From Pseudomonadota bacterium (GTDB taxonomy: Bacteria; Pseudomonadota; Gammaproteobacteria; Burkholderiales; Nitrosomonadaceae), in NCBI GenBank assembly GCA_018241205.1, contig JAFEEI010000016.1, positions 24,654 through 88,653 of the forward strand: 64,000 nt of DNA, written 5' to 3'. Below, in pieces: positions 44,990-55,774 of this stretch. The position numbers and the translations under genes were made by a program. The notes under the pieces are model-generated. The model was given only the letters and a program-made list of their open reading frames with translations. It made no database searches and was not told the origin of the DNA. Positions within the stretch are counted from its first letter, which is position 1; each line of letters opens with the position of its first letter.

Positions 44990-46264
44990 TTATGGAAAAA
45001 TGATATGAAAAGTCGTACCTTTTCCGGGTGTGCTATCGACTTCAATAATCCAGCCGTAGTGATTGCAGATTCGTTTGACAATCGCAAGTCCTATTCCTAA
45101 TCCTTCTCCTTGCGAAGAACCACGGAAGAATCTTTCATACAGCAATGGCAAGTAAGCCGGCTCAATCCCCATACCGGTATCGGATATGGAAAGACGCTGA
45201 TTATTAAATTCAATCCGTATATAACCTTGTTGGGTGTATTGCACGGCATTGCGAATCAAATTCATCAATGCAGTATGTAATGCTTGCCGATTGACAGTAA
45301 GCACTATATCCGGCGCAATCAGCACTTCAAAAGTAAGATTTTTCCGGGCAATTTCTGCACAAATCGGATCTGCGGCGTCATAAACGCACTCTGCAACGGC
45401 AACGGTCTCGATGACGCCAAGCGCTTGCTCACGCGCAAGAAACAACAATGCTTGCAATTGTTCCCCCATTCGGGTGGCGGCAGATTCGATCATTCTTATG
45501 CGATGATAAGCTTTGGCAGGAATATCGCTATCTGCAGTTAACAATTCGCAACTGGTTAATATGGTTGTGATCGGCGTTCTTAATTCATGGCTGATATTCG
45601 CGGTAAATTCTTGCTCGCGCTGCAACATGCGTTTGATGCGATTCTGATAATCATCCAGTGCCCGTGCCAGTTGCGCGACTTCTTCATCCATATCTTGTTG
45701 CGCCAAAAGGCCAAGCTGAGCATCTCCGGGTGCCAACCGGTTGACTCGTTCCGCCAAATCTGTCACTTGCTGGACTAAAACTCTGGCGAGTAGATAACCG
45801 ACAAAAAAAGCAATCGCAACCACAACAAGCCATGACAAAACGATTAACAATCTGAGTTCGTGCAAACGTTGCTTATGCAGTGTTATCCGATAGGCAACCA
45901 CAAACTTCACCTCGCCGATCGCATGCACTAGGACGTGAAAATCATCCGTTCCATAATAGATTCTGTGATATTCGGGATTAAGGCCGCGCAAATAGGCGGG
46001 AAGACGAAGTTCTTCCTCCATATTGCGAACGACATAGCTTTTGAGATGAGAACCAACTTGAGAAATAAAATCGGCGTGTTTCTGATAACGATGAACAAGA
46101 TGATCCATTTCCATTTTAATCACTTGTTCAATATGCGCTTCCTCGATTTTATCGGAAGCGAAATAGAGAATGATGCACAGGGTGCCGACAGTGAAAATAC
46201 TGAATGTCGCCAATGCGACAGCGACCCGGTAGCGCAGGCTACGTTCTATCGGAAATCTGTGCAC
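44990..46264 (-). CDS. sensor histidine kinase
   Basis: A 424-residue membrane kinase. Two membrane helices (about residues 14-35 and 143-165) flank a periplasmic sensor domain of about 105 residues, then HAMP, the dimerisation helix with FTANISHELRTP (His about 226), and an ATPase domain with N box LIRNAVQYT, DTGMGI and GEGLGIGLAIV. It starts with GTG, 26 bases inside the end of the response-regulator gene. The signal is not evident from the sequence; the layout is like QseC/PmrB-type kinases. Confidence 0.93.
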   Translation of the reverse strand: MHRFPIERSLRYRVAVALATFSIFTVGTLCIILYFASDKIEEAHIEQVIKMEMDHLVHRYQKHADFISQVGSHLKSYVVRNMEEELRLPAYLRGLNPEYHRIYYGTDDFHVLVHAIGEVKFVVAYRITLHKQRLHELRLLIVLSWLVVVAIAFFVGYLLARVLVQQVTDLAERVNRLAPGDAQLGLLAQQDMDEEVAQLARALDDYQNRIKRMLQREQEFTANISHELRTPITTILTSCELLTADSDIPAKAYHRIRMIESAATRMGEQLQALLFLAREQALGVIETVAVAECVYDAADPICAEIARKNLTFEVLIAPDIVLTVNRQALHTALMNLIRNAVQYTQQGYIRIEFNNQRLSISDTGMGIEPAYLPLLYERFFRGSSQGEGLGIGLAIVKRICNHYGWIIEVDSTPGKGTTFHIIFP

Positions 46265-46934
46265 GAGATGTTAAACAATAGCCAAGACCGTGAACGGTTT
46301 CTATCGGATCGTAACCACCCGCTTTGGTTAAAGCGCGCCGTAAAATATGCATGTGACTGCGCAACGTGTCACTGGTTTCCTGAACATCCTCCCATGCCTC
46401 CAGTTCGAGCTCCTCCCGGCTGAATACCTTACCCGGTTCACTCATCATCAGCGCCAATAACCGAATGCATTTGGGCGGAAGCTTTACATTCTTGTTTTCA
46501 AATCGGATCGAGAGGGTTTTCGGATCAAAAGAGAGTTTGTCAAATTCCAAAGTACGATTGGCAACTTTGCCAATATGCCGCTTATGCATTGCCAGTAAAC
46601 GCGCTTCAACTTCTTTCAGGGCAAAAGGTTTGATCAGATAATCATCCGCGCCTTGCTCAAAACCGGCCAGCTTATCTTCCAAAGTATCGCGCGCCGTCAG
46701 CATTAGAATCGGCGTATCGATCTGCGATTCCTGGCGTAATTTCCGGCACAGTGTCATACCATTCATACCAGGCAAACCCAGATCCAGCAAAATCGCATCA
46801 AAACGCTGCGTCACTGCAAGATGAAGTCCGGCGACACCATTGACAGCGGCATCCGCAGTATGCCCCCGGGATTCCAGAAAATCATATAGATTGGCGGCAA
46901 TAGCCAAATCATCTTCTATAATTAATATATGCAT
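46239..46934 (-). CDS. OmpR-family response regulator
   Basis: A 231-residue regulator: receiver domain with acidic pocket EDD (7-9), phospho-acceptor D51 in AILLDLGLPG, Thr in LMLTARD and Lys in LIKPFALKE, then a C-terminal winged helix (KLPPKCIRLLALMMSEPGKVFSREELELEAW). It is co-transcribed with the kinase. It lies 39 bases after hemE on the same strand but has no visible functional link to haem synthesis. Confidence 0.95.
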   Translation of the reverse strand: MHILIIEDDLAIAANLYDFLESRGHTADAAVNGVAGLHLAVTQRFDAILLDLGLPGMNGMTLCRKLRQESQIDTPILMLTARDTLEDKLAGFEQGADDYLIKPFALKEVEARLLAMHKRHIGKVANRTLEFDKLSFDPKTLSIRFENKNVKLPPKCIRLLALMMSEPGKVFSREELELEAWEDVQETSDTLRSHMHILRRALTKAGGYDPIETVHGLGYCLTSRAQISDRT

Positions 46935-46973
46935 AAAACTACCTGCAACGCTGATTCAATTCTTTTCAATCAT

Positions 46974-48038
46974 TCACGCATGAAATTTACGGCTTAGAGT
47001 ATGCACGGCATCCACCAGTGCTGCCGCATTTTCCGGCGGTGTAAACTGTGAAATACCATGACCTAAGTTGAACACATGGCCGCTACCGTTTCCATAACTT
47101 GCGAGTATTTTCGCTACTTCCGCCGCGATAACTTCAGGAGATGCAAAAAGCACCGACGGATCCAGATTGCCTTGTAAAGCCACTTTATTACCCACGCGAC
47201 GTCGCGCATCGCCAATATCAATGGTCCAGTCCAATCCGATAGCATCACAACCGATATCCGCGATAGTTTCCAGCCAAAGCCCGCCGCCCTTGGTAAACAC
47301 GATACAGGGAATGCGCATACCATCATGCTCGCGTTTCAGTCCGGAAATAATTTGCTGCATGTAGCGCAACGAAAATTCCTGGTAAGCAGAGTGCGACAAC
47401 GAACCGCCCCAAGTATCAAAAATCATCACGGCCTGTGCACCGGACTCAATTTGGGCATTAAGATAAGCCGTCACGGCCTGTGCGTTCACATCCAAAATAT
47501 GGTGCAACAGCTCGGGGCGCTGATACAGCATGGTTTTGATTTCACGGAATTCGGTACCACCCCGCCCTTCTACCATATAACAAGCCAATGTATAGGGGCT
47601 GCCGGAAAAACCGATCAATGGCACGCGATTGTCCAATGCCTTGCGGATTTCTGCTACCGCATCCATGACATAACGTAAATCCGTAGCGGGATCGGGCACT
47701 TTCAACACGCGAATTTCCTTCTCTTCCCGCAGAGGATGTTTGAACATCGGTCCTTCACCGTGGGCAAAATATAATCCCAACCCCATGGCATCCGGTATGG
47801 TCAAAATATCCGAAAACAATATGGCAGCATCCAAAGGAAAACGAGCAAGGGGTTGCAATGTGACTTCAGTTGCAAACCCAGGATTTTTGCATAGGGATAA
47901 AAAATCCCCAGCGCGCGCTCGAGTCTCGTTATATTCCGCCAAATACCGGCCGGCTTGGCGCATTAGCCAGACAGGTGTGTAATCAACGGGTTGTTTCAGT
48001 AATGCGCGCAGAAATGTATCATTCTTTAGTGTTGTCAT
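46974..48038 (-). CDS. hemE: uroporphyrinogen decarboxylase
   Basis: A 354-residue cytosolic enzyme that removes four carboxyl groups from uroporphyrinogen III to give coproporphyrinogen III in haem synthesis. Signatures are [15 protein letters not shown] near the start, the Asp-containing [24 protein letters not shown], and [16 protein letters not shown]. Length is normal. The start is the ATG at 48038; the in-frame codon at 48044 is TTG. Ammonia oxidisers need much haem, but the gene is universal. Confidence 0.96.
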   Translation of the reverse strand: MTTLKNDTFLRALLKQPVDYTPVWLMRQAGRYLAEYNETRARAGDFLSLCKNPGFATEVTLQPLARFPLDAAILFSDILTIPDAMGLGLYFAHGEGPMFKHPLREEKEIRVLKVPDPATDLRYVMDAVAEIRKALDNRVPLIGFSGSPYTLACYMVEGRGGTEFREIKTMLYQRPELLHHILDVNAQAVTAYLNAQIESGAQAVMIFDTWGGSLSHSAYQEFSLRYMQQIISGLKREHDGMRIPCIVFTKGGGLWLETIADIGCDAIGLDWTIDIGDARRRVGNKVALQGNLDPSVLFASPEVIAAEVAKILASYGNGSGHVFNLGHGISQFTPPENAAALVDAVHTLSRKFHA

Positions 48039-48198
48039 TAACAAAGCCCATATTTTATTTTTCTTTTGAAAGGCTGCTCCTATCCAGTATCAAACCTTTT
48101 CTCAACCGTTAATATTACCAGTGAATAGGGATCACGTGTATTAATGTATTGTTAATCTAGTAAAAAAACCAACTGGCACTATAACAATCGCTGCACAA

Positions 48199-49320
48199 TC
48201 AACTTTCTGCAATAGCAAATAAGCGCTGGTATTCTTTGATCGCATACCGGTCCGTCATGCCCGCAATATAATCCGCGATCGCCTGGTGCCCTTCGTGCTC
48301 GAATTTTTTCTGATACTTAACCGGCAGCAACTGTACCTCCGCACTAAAAGCAGTAAACAATCGCTCAATGGTGTGGCGCGCTTTGTTGCTCATTCGCACG
48401 ACACGAAAATGCCGGTACAGATTATCAAACAAAAATTTCTTCAATTCCTGCTGTTCTTTTTTTATCTGTTGGCTAAATCCGATTAAAGGCGGCGCGGTAT
48501 GCACATCCACGAGATTCACAATCGCGGCGTCTCGGATATTCTTTGTACTTTGCCGGATCAGGTCTGTCACCAAGGTATTGATCATACTGCGCACCGTTTC
48601 ACACACCATTCTGCGCTCCGGCAACAATGGGTACTTATCCTGAATTTGCTTCAGATGACGGGAAAAAATCGATATTTCCTGCAACTGTTGCAATGTGATC
48701 AAACCCGAGCGCAACCCGTCATCCACATCGTGATTGTTGTAAGCAATCTCATCGGCGAAATTGGCCAGCTGCGCTTCCAGCGAAGGTCTTTTATGCTGCA
48801 CAAAACGTTCTCCCAACGCGCCGAGTTTCGGGATATTTTTTCGGGCGACATGTTTCAGTATCCCTTCGCGGGTTTCATAACAGAGATTCAAGCCGTCAAA
48901 AGCCGCGTAACGCTCCTCCAGCACATCGACGACACGCAGGGATTGCAGATTATGTTCAAAGCCGCCGTAAGCGCGCATGCATTCATTTAGCGCATCCTGA
49001 CCGGCGTGGCCGAAAGGCGTGTGTCCCAGATCGTGCGCCAATGTGATGGCTTCGACCAAATCCTCATTCAGCCCCAGATTTCTTGCGATCGAGCGTCCGA
49101 TTTGCGCTACTTCCAAACTGTGCGTCAAGCGCGTGCGGAATAAATCTCCCTCATGATTGACAAAAACCTGGGTTTTATATTCCAGCCGGCGGAAAGCGGC
49201 AGAGTGAATGATGCGATCGCGATCGCGCTGAAATTCGCTGCGTCCGGCTGGCGGCTCTTCATAAATCGCACGCCCGCGGGAATTATCAGCGGATACCGCG
49301 TAAGCGACCAGCTGATTCAT
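48199..49320 (-). CDS. dgt: deoxyguanosinetriphosphate triphosphohydrolase-like HD protein
   Basis: A 373-residue HD-domain dNTPase that releases triphosphate from dGTP. The metal ligands are in [13 protein letters not shown] (H67), [13 protein letters not shown] (H96, D97) and the later [14 protein letters not shown] chose the ATG at 49320, which overlaps the aroKB stop as ATGA; the frame is open to 49332. Neighbouring aroKB and hemE in this order are common in related bacteria. Confidence 0.92.
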   Translation of the reverse strand: MNQLVAYAVSADNSRGRAIYEEPPAGRSEFQRDRDRIIHSAAFRRLEYKTQVFVNHEGDLFRTRLTHSLEVAQIGRSIARNLGLNEDLVEAITLAHDLGHTPFGHAGQDALNECMRAYGGFEHNLQSLRVVDVLEERYAAFDGLNLCYETREGILKHVARKNIPKLGALGERFVQHKRPSLEAQLANFADEIAYNNHDVDDGLRSGLITLQQLQEISIFSRHLKQIQDKYPLLPERRMVCETVRSMINTLVTDLIRQSTKNIRDAAIVNLVDVHTAPPLIGFSQQIKKEQQELKKFLFDNLYRHFRVVRMSNKARHTIERLFTAFSAEVQLLPVKYQKKFEHEGHQAIADYIAGMTDRYAIKEYQRLFAIAES

Positions 49321-51011
49321 TCCGCCATGCACGCCAGAATGGTTTCGTTCAATACGGCAGGTGCAATATCCGCACGCATCACCGCCTCACCGATCCGGTT
49401 CAACACAATAAAGCGCATTTTTCCGGATTCCACTTTTTTATCCAGCGCCATCAATTGCACATATTTTTCCGGCGACATTTTGGGCGCGTCAACCGGTAAT
49501 CCGGCCTGGACAAAAATCTTGCGAATCCGTTGCACATCCGCGTCGCTAATCAATTTCATACGTCGCGACAATTCCGCCGCCATTACGGTTCCGGCCGCCA
49601 CCGCTTCGCCATGCAGCCAAGTGCCGTAACCCATGCCGTTTTCAATCGCATGGCCGAATGTGTGCCCCAGATTCAGCAAGGCGCGAATGCCTTTTTCCTT
49701 TTCATCGGCCGCAACGATCTCCGCTTTGTTCTCGCAACTGCGCTGAATCGCTTCGTTCATCGTGACCGGATCGCGCGCCAGCAATCGATGCATATTTTGC
49801 TCCAGCCAATCAAAAAAAGCGGGGTCGCGAATCAAGCCATACTTGATCACTTCGGCGAGACCGGCGCGCAGCTCCCGGTCCGGCAAGGTCTCCAGTGTCG
49901 CACTATCGGTCAACACTAAGCGCGGTTGATAAAACGCGCCGATCATGTTTTTACCCAGAGGGTGATTGATACCGGTTTTGCCGCCGACCGACGAATCCAC
50001 TTGCGCCAGCAGAGTTGTCGGTATCTGGATAAACGGCACACCACGCAAATAAGTCGCAGCGGCAAACCCGGTCAGATCACCCACTACCCCGCCACCCAGC
50101 GCTAACAGCGCGGTATTCCGTTCACAATGATTCTTCAGCAGCGCATCAAAAATCAAATTCAGCGTTTCCCAATTTTTGTGAGCTTCGCCATCCGGAAGAA
50201 TGACCGGAAAAGATAGGATCCCCAGCTTGTCTAGTGCTGTTTGCAGTTTATCCAGATAGAGCGGCGCAACCGCGGTATTGCTAACGATAGCTACACGCTT
50301 TTGCGGCAAATGCGATGCGATTAAATCGACGCGCTGCAAAATGCCATGCCCGATATGGATCGGATAACTGCGTTTTTCCGACGAAGGAGTAAAATCGACC
50401 GTAATGGTTTGCATAGTGTTTCCGTGATCGCCTAGCATAATCGTGTTGAGATCGAGAGATAATAATTTGTTGATCAATTTCTGGACTAAAAAACGGACAC
50501 CCTGTTTTCCGCTGTCGATGATGATATGCGCAGTTTCACGATACAACGCATCGCGCTGCTGATACAGTTCGTTCAACCGGGCATACAAATTCTGCGTTTG
50601 CAGCAACGGCCGGTTTTTATCATGCCGGGTGCGCCGGTACAGATCGTTGACCGATGCGCGCAAGTAAATCACGATGCCATTTTGCCTCAGTAACTGGCGA
50701 TTGCCGGAATGTAAAACAGCACCGCCGCCGGTAGCCAATATGATGTTTCGTTTCTTGGTGAGCTCCAGCAATGTTTCCGACTCACGCTTGCGAAAACCCG
50801 TTTCCCCTTCGATTTCAAAAATCACCGGAATTTTTACCCCGGTGCGCTCCTGAATCTCGTGATCGGAATCGGCAAATTCCTTGTTCAAGGAACTGGCCAG
50901 CACTTTGCCGATGGTCGTTTTACCGGCGCCCATCATGCCGACCAGAATAATATTGGTATTTCCCAGTTTTTTTTGGATGGGTTGCAGTATTTTCGTTTTA
51001 CTTAAATTCAT
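49317..51011 (-). CDS. aroKB: fused shikimate kinase / 3-dehydroquinate synthase
   Basis: One 564-residue frame carries two enzymes of the shikimate pathway. Residues 1-185 are shikimate kinase (Walker A GMMGAGKT at 25-32, DSD, and GGGAVL). A linker leads to a methionine at 200 (MQTITVDF), where AroB-type dehydroquinate synthase begins, with [30 protein letters not shown] and the zinc-binding [14 protein letters not shown] and GEAVAAG regions. No stop or frameshift lies in the linker, so a true fusion is likely, though an internal start at M200 could also make free AroB. The two genes are usually adjacent but separate. Confidence 0.94.
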   Translation of the reverse strand: MNLSKTKILQPIQKKLGNTNIILVGMMGAGKTTIGKVLASSLNKEFADSDHEIQERTGVKIPVIFEIEGETGFRKRESETLLELTKKRNIILATGGGAVLHSGNRQLLRQNGIVIYLRASVNDLYRRTRHDKNRPLLQTQNLYARLNELYQQRDALYRETAHIIIDSGKQGVRFLVQKLINKLLSLDLNTIMLGDHGNTMQTITVDFTPSSEKRSYPIHIGHGILQRVDLIASHLPQKRVAIVSNTAVAPLYLDKLQTALDKLGILSFPVILPDGEAHKNWETLNLIFDALLKNHCERNTALLALGGGVVGDLTGFAAATYLRGVPFIQIPTTLLAQVDSSVGGKTGINHPLGKNMIGAFYQPRLVLTDSATLETLPDRELRAGLAEVIKYGLIRDPAFFDWLEQNMHRLLARDPVTMNEAIQRSCENKAEIVAADEKEKGIRALLNLGHTFGHAIENGMGYGTWLHGEAVAAGTVMAAELSRRMKLISDADVQRIRKIFVQAGLPVDAPKMSPEKYVQLMALDKKVESGKMRFIVLNRIGEAVMRADIAPAVLNETILACMAE

Positions 51012-51077
51012 AGGTGCGATTGTAGCCGAATTCGCAACCGATACGCAGATACCCGTGCGAATGACACTACCGGCAAA

Positions 51078-54000
51078 CTAATCCCGCGTTCTTCTGAGCG
51101 GTTTATAAGACAACGCGGACGGCTGCCGCGTCTCTTTTTGCATGTCTGCGGATGGTTGAGCATGCCGGAAACGCACAAACCAGGAAAAAAATAACGGTAC
51201 GAATATCGTCGCCACGCAAGTAGCCATAATCATCCCGCCAAAAACCCCGGTACCCATCGATTGGCGTGCGGCTGAACCGGCGCCGGTCGCGATCACCAAA
51301 GGCACAACGCCCAATATGAAAGCCATCGACGTCATGACGATCGGGCGGAAACGCAGTTGCGCCGATTGAATAGCCGCTTCATAGATACTGACGCCCTCCT
51401 TCATCCGCTGGCTGGCAAATTCAACCAACAGAATGGCATTCTTGGCCGTCAAGCCGATTAAAGTCACCATGCCGATCTGAAAATAGATGTCATTGGGCAT
51501 ATCGCGCAGCAAAATGGCCACCAAGGCACCCACCATGGCAAACGGAATCGCCATGATGACCGCCAGCGGTAATGCCCAGGTTTCGAATTGCGCCGCAAGA
51601 ATCAGAAAAACCATCACGACTGCCAAGCTGAAAGCGAAAATCGCCGCATACCCCATTTTCTTTTCCTGAAACGCGGTGCCGGTCCAGGCAATCTGATAAC
51701 CTTCCGGTAACGTTCTGGCGGCAATTTCCTCAACCAATGCGATCGCCTCGCCGGAACTGACGCCATGCGCGCCGCTGCCGACTATTTTAGCCGCCAGCAA
51801 TCCGTTAAACCGTTCCAATTGCTCCGCTCCGGCGATGTGCTTGACTTTGCTCAGTGCCGACAGCGGAATCATCGCACCGGATTCCGACTTCACGTACACT
51901 TTGCCAAGATCTTCCGCCTTCATGCGATAAGCCGCCTCCGCCTGTAACTGCACGCGATAAGTTCGTCCTGAGCGATTGAAGTCATTGACATAAAACGACC
52001 CCATGGTGCTTTGCAGCGTGGCGTAAATATCCGCGATGGCGACACCCTGGGTAATCGCCTTGGCTTCATCGACTTCGACAAAATACTGCGGCACCGATGA
52101 GCGCAAAAAAGTATTGATCGTGGCGAATCTTGGATCTTGTTTCAATGCCTGTATAAATTCATTGACCACCGCAGCCAATTGCGCAGTATCGGAATTAGTG
52201 CGGCTTTGCACGTACAACTCGAAACCGCCGGTACTGCCCAAGCCGCGTATCGCCGGTGGATTAAACGCGATTGCCATACCATCCGGTTGTTGCCCGCCGA
52301 TCATAAACAGATTTTTCACGATGTCGGCAGCCGTCGTGGAGCGTTGTGACCAATCCTTCAAGCGCACAAACATCGTCGATACATTGGTCTTGTTACCGCC
52401 ACCGATGAAATCCAACCCGTTCACAGCAAACTGATAAGTCACAGCGGATTCCTTGGCCAGCTCAGTGCTGATGGCGTTGGCGGTCTTAGTGGTTCGCGCC
52501 AGCGTGGCGCCATCGGGCAAAATGACTGCCGCGATGACGTACCCTTGATCTTCCGGCGGCACAAAACTATCAGGAATATTTTTCAACAGCAAAATCAATC
52601 CGGCAATCAGCACTACAAACAACAGCGCACTCCGGCCGCTATGGCGCAAACTCAAGCCGACGGTACCGACGTACCATCCGCGCAAGCGCTCGAAATGATC
52701 GTTAAACCAGCTGAAAAAAGCCGAATGCTGATGTGCCGGACGCAACAATACCGAACACAGCGTCGGCGTCAGCGTAAGTGCCACAACGCCGGAAATTACA
52801 GCAGCTACCGCTACGGTTACAGAAAATTGCTGATACAGCTCACCGGCGATTCCACCGAGAAAAGCCACTGGGATAAAAACCGCCGCCAGCACCATCGTCA
52901 TGGCAACCACCGCGGTCGACACCTGCTGCATTGCCTTGAGCGCGGCATCAACCGGCGATAGATTTTCCTGCGTTATCAACCGTTCGATGTTTTCCAGCAC
53001 CACAATGGCATCATCGACCACGATCCCGATCGACAACACCATCGCAAACAGCGTCAGCGTATTGATCGAGTAGCCCAGCAGCCACAATCCGGCAAAAGTA
53101 CCGATCAGGGAAATCGGTATAGCAATGACCGGGATCAGCGTAGCGCGCCAGCTTTGCAGAAAAACATAAACCACCAGCACCACCAGCAGCATGGCTTCGC
53201 CGAGGGTTTTCACCACCTCCCAAATCGATGCTTTGACGAATACGCTGGTGTCATAAGAAATAAAATACTGCAAGCCTTCGGGAAAATAATGCTGCAGCTC
53301 ATTCATTTTGGCTTTGACGGCAGCGGCGGTTTCCAGCGCATTGGCACCGGTGCGCAGGAAAATACCGATCCCCAGGCCTGGCTCGCCGTCCAGCAAAGTC
53401 TGCGCGGCATAGTCTTGCGCACCCAATTCAATGCGCGCCACGTCCTTGAGATACAGCACGCCGCGCGGCCCGCTCGAACGCAGAATAATATTTTCAAATT
53501 CCTCTGGTTCCAATAACCGGCCTTTGGCCGTCACGGTATAAACCAACTGCTGGTCAGCTACTGCTGGTTCCTGGCCGATCTTGCCAACCGCCGGTTGCGC
53601 ATTCTGCGCCCGGATGGCATTGGCGATATCGGTGGTGGTAATTCCCAGTTGCGCCATCCGGTCGGGGCGCAGCCAAACGCGCATGGAGTAATCTTGCGCG
53701 CCGAAAATCCGCGCTTCACCGACACCCGATGCACGCCTTAAGTCATCCAAGAGATTATTGGTAATAAAATTGCTGAGAAAAAGTGTAGTGTGATTGGGAT
53801 CCTTCGAAGTCACCGCAAAAACCAGCAACAGATCGTTAGAGCGTTTCTGCACGGTAATGCCCGAGCGCCGGACTTCATCCGGCAAACGCGCCAAAGCGGT
53901 ATTGATTTCATTGCTGACATTGAATGTGGCGCGATCGATGTCCGTGCCGATTTCGAATGTGATGGTAATCGTCAGGCGGCCGCTGGAATCCGCACTGGAA

Positions 54001-54236
54001 TTGAAGTACAGCAATCCTTCGATAGCACTGAGTTTTTCTTCGATCGGCGCAGCCACCGTTTTGATCATGGTATCGGCATTCGCACCCGGAAACGTCGCGG
54101 TTACGATAACGGTCGGCGGCGTTATTCTCGGATATTGCTCGATCGGCAATTGCAATGCGGCGGCCAATCCGGCCAGCACAATGACGATCGACAATACCGA
54201 TGCAAAAATCGGGCGGGTGATAAAAAATCTGACCAT
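51078..54236 (-). CDS. RND multidrug efflux pump (HAE1 family, AcrB/MexB-like)
   Basis: A 1052-residue inner-membrane proton/drug antiporter. It begins MVRFFITRPIFASVLSIVIVLAG, has the proton-relay Asp pair in SIGIVVDDAIVVLENIERL, the Lys in LIGLTAKNAILLVEFASQR, and two large periplasmic loops. The DD pair rather than a single Asp, and absence of the Cus-type methionines, separate it from CusA at the left. The start is the ATG at 54236, ten bases after the adaptor stop; the frame is open to 54314 but overlaps the adaptor. No outer-membrane channel gene follows, so TolC-type partners must be elsewhere. Confidence 0.94.
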   Translation of the reverse strand: MVRFFITRPIFASVLSIVIVLAGLAAALQLPIEQYPRITPPTVIVTATFPGANADTMIKTVAAPIEEKLSAIEGLLYFNSSADSSGRLTITITFEIGTDIDRATFNVSNEINTALARLPDEVRRSGITVQKRSNDLLLVFAVTSKDPNHTTLFLSNFITNNLLDDLRRASGVGEARIFGAQDYSMRVWLRPDRMAQLGITTTDIANAIRAQNAQPAVGKIGQEPAVADQQLVYTVTAKGRLLEPEEFENIILRSSGPRGVLYLKDVARIELGAQDYAAQTLLDGEPGLGIGIFLRTGANALETAAAVKAKMNELQHYFPEGLQYFISYDTSVFVKASIWEVVKTLGEAMLLVVLVVYVFLQSWRATLIPVIAIPISLIGTFAGLWLLGYSINTLTLFAMVLSIGIVVDDAIVVLENIERLITQENLSPVDAALKAMQQVSTAVVAMTMVLAAVFIPVAFLGGIAGELYQQFSVTVAVAAVISGVVALTLTPTLCSVLLRPAHQHSAFFSWFNDHFERLRGWYVGTVGLSLRHSGRSALLFVVLIAGLILLLKNIPDSFVPPEDQGYVIAAVILPDGATLARTTKTANAISTELAKESAVTYQFAVNGLDFIGGGNKTNVSTMFVRLKDWSQRSTTAADIVKNLFMIGGQQPDGMAIAFNPPAIRGLGSTGGFELYVQSRTNSDTAQLAAVVNEFIQALKQDPRFATINTFLRSSVPQYFVEVDEAKAITQGVAIADIYATLQSTMGSFYVNDFNRSGRTYRVQLQAEAAYRMKAEDLGKVYVKSESGAMIPLSALSKVKHIAGAEQLERFNGLLAAKIVGSGAHGVSSGEAIALVEEIAARTLPEGYQIAWTGTAFQEKKMGYAAIFAFSLAVVMVFLILAAQFETWALPLAVIMAIPFAMVGALVAILLRDMPNDIYFQIGMVTLIGLTAKNAILLVEFASQRMKEGVSIYEAAIQSAQLRFRPIVMTSMAFILGVVPLVIATGAGSAARQSMGTGVFGGMIMATCVATIFVPLFFSWFVRFRHAQPSADMQKETRQPSALSYKPLRRTRD

Positions 54237-54246
54237 GAATGCGTTA

Positions 54247-55509
54247 CTACTGCTGAGTGGAGACTGCACCCGCTTGCGCAGCCGGAGAATCGTCACGCAG
54301 TTGCGGCTCGACAACCTTACCGGGTACCAGCTTGATGAGATTGTTGACTACCACGCGATCACCGGCATTTAATCCTTCCAGAATAATCCAATCCTGGCCG
54401 ATCCAATTATCGACCACCACGGGGCGTTGCACCGCTTCATTCCGGTCATTGACTACATACACAAAACGGCCCATATCGGATGTCAACACCGCAATCTGCG
54501 GCACGATGAACACCGTACGCGGCTTACCCGCAGTCACACGAATACGGACAAATTTTCCAGGCAATATGCGCTGTTCAGTATTATCAAATGTTGCGCGCAG
54601 TTGTTGCGTACCCAGCAGCGAGTCGATTTTACTTGCGGCAAAATTGATTTTACCTTCCTGCTGATACTCCGATCCATCCGGCAAAATCATTTTCACGCTG
54701 TGCACGTTTTTCTCGCTCAAATGTCCACCTACCGGCGCGACCTCATTATCCGAGAAACTAAAGCGCACCCAGATCGGAGACAATTGCGTCAATGTCGTCA
54801 GCAAGCTGTTATTGGCCGACACCAAGGTACCTTCGGAGAATTGCGAGCGGCCGGTCACGCCCTTTTCCGGTGCTCTGACGGTGGTATAGGAAAGATTGAG
54901 TTCGGCCTGCTGCACGCGGATTTTCGCCGCTTGCAACGCTGCCTCGGCAATCGCCAGATCCGCTTTCGCCAGATCGTACGCGCGCTGACTGACAAAATTT
55001 TCCGCTAGCAACTGCCGCTGCCGGTCTTCATCGCTTTTAGCGCGCAGAACACGGACATGTTGTTCATTATGCGCAGCCCTGGCTTCCGCCAGCGCATTCT
55101 GAAACGGCTCTGGATCAATCAAAAACAACGGCTGCCCGGCTTCTACCGCCATCCCCTCGGTATACAATCGCTTCAGCAAAATACCGCCCACACGCGGACG
55201 GATTTCGATTTCCTTGGCACCTTCGGTTTGCGCGATCGTTTCCAGACTAACCGGTATTTTTACGGGCTGTACAGCGATGACCGCAGCCGGTATTGCTTGA
55301 TCCATGCGCGGCGCCGGTTGCGCAGGTGCTTTACCGCCACAGGCAGTTAACAGAAAGCCCATTAAACCGTAACAGAATAAAATGACGCATACCTTCTTTA
55401 ATCGACTGATAGTTTGCGGGAATTTCAAATTGCGATGGCTTAAATTTGCGAAAAAATCAGGAATTGTCACTCGGTAAGATACTAAAAAATTAAAAAATTG
55501 CAATCTCAA
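54247..55509 (-). CDS. periplasmic adaptor lipoprotein of the RND pump
   Basis: A membrane-fusion protein of up to 420 residues. A signal with lipobox LLTACGG (Cys about residue 57 from this start) suggests that translation begins later, perhaps near the VCVILFCYGLMGFLL hydrophobic stretch. The body has the lipoyl halves (IEIRPRVGGILLKRLYTEGMAVEAGQPLF), a coiled hairpin (RAAHNEQHVRVLRAKSDEDRQRQLL) and the beta-barrel. Partner of the downstream RND pump, ten bases away. Confidence 0.9.
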   Translation of the reverse strand: MRLQFFNFLVSYRVTIPDFFANLSHRNLKFPQTISRLKKVCVILFCYGLMGFLLTACGGKAPAQPAPRMDQAIPAAVIAVQPVKIPVSLETIAQTEGAKEIEIRPRVGGILLKRLYTEGMAVEAGQPLFLIDPEPFQNALAEARAAHNEQHVRVLRAKSDEDRQRQLLAENFVSQRAYDLAKADLAIAEAALQAAKIRVQQAELNLSYTTVRAPEKGVTGRSQFSEGTLVSANNSLLTTLTQLSPIWVRFSFSDNEVAPVGGHLSEKNVHSVKMILPDGSEYQQEGKINFAASKIDSLLGTQQLRATFDNTEQRILPGKFVRIRVTAGKPRTVFIVPQIAVLTSDMGRFVYVVNDRNEAVQRPVVVDNWIGQDWIILEGLNAGDRVVVNNLIKLVPGKVVEPQLRDDSPAAQAGAVSTQQ

Positions 55510-55774
55510 TCACACTGTGCAAAAACCACAAAAGCAGAATTGGGTTCTGTATAATAACCTTCGATGATAACTTGACGGATTATGTAGAAGTATTGCATAG
55601 ATGAAGATAGATGTACCTCATAATTTTACCTGCCAGCCAATACACCGCTCAATGATTACGCCTACAGTTCTGTCATATCAGATAGATACTAGCTATTAAA
55701 CACAGTTTTGTAAAAACTTTTGATCTGGTCAGCCATATTTATTAATACTTGATAAATTTTAAAGGTGCATTGAT

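Noticed and set aside
48368-48990. Plus-strand frames opposite dgt
   Set aside because: dgt has the full HD signature on the minus strand; the antisense frames lack any family pattern.
53790-54372. Two overlapping plus-strand frames of 181 and 192 codons opposite the RND pump and adaptor
   Set aside because: Antisense of conserved RND and adaptor coding sequence with no recognisable features.
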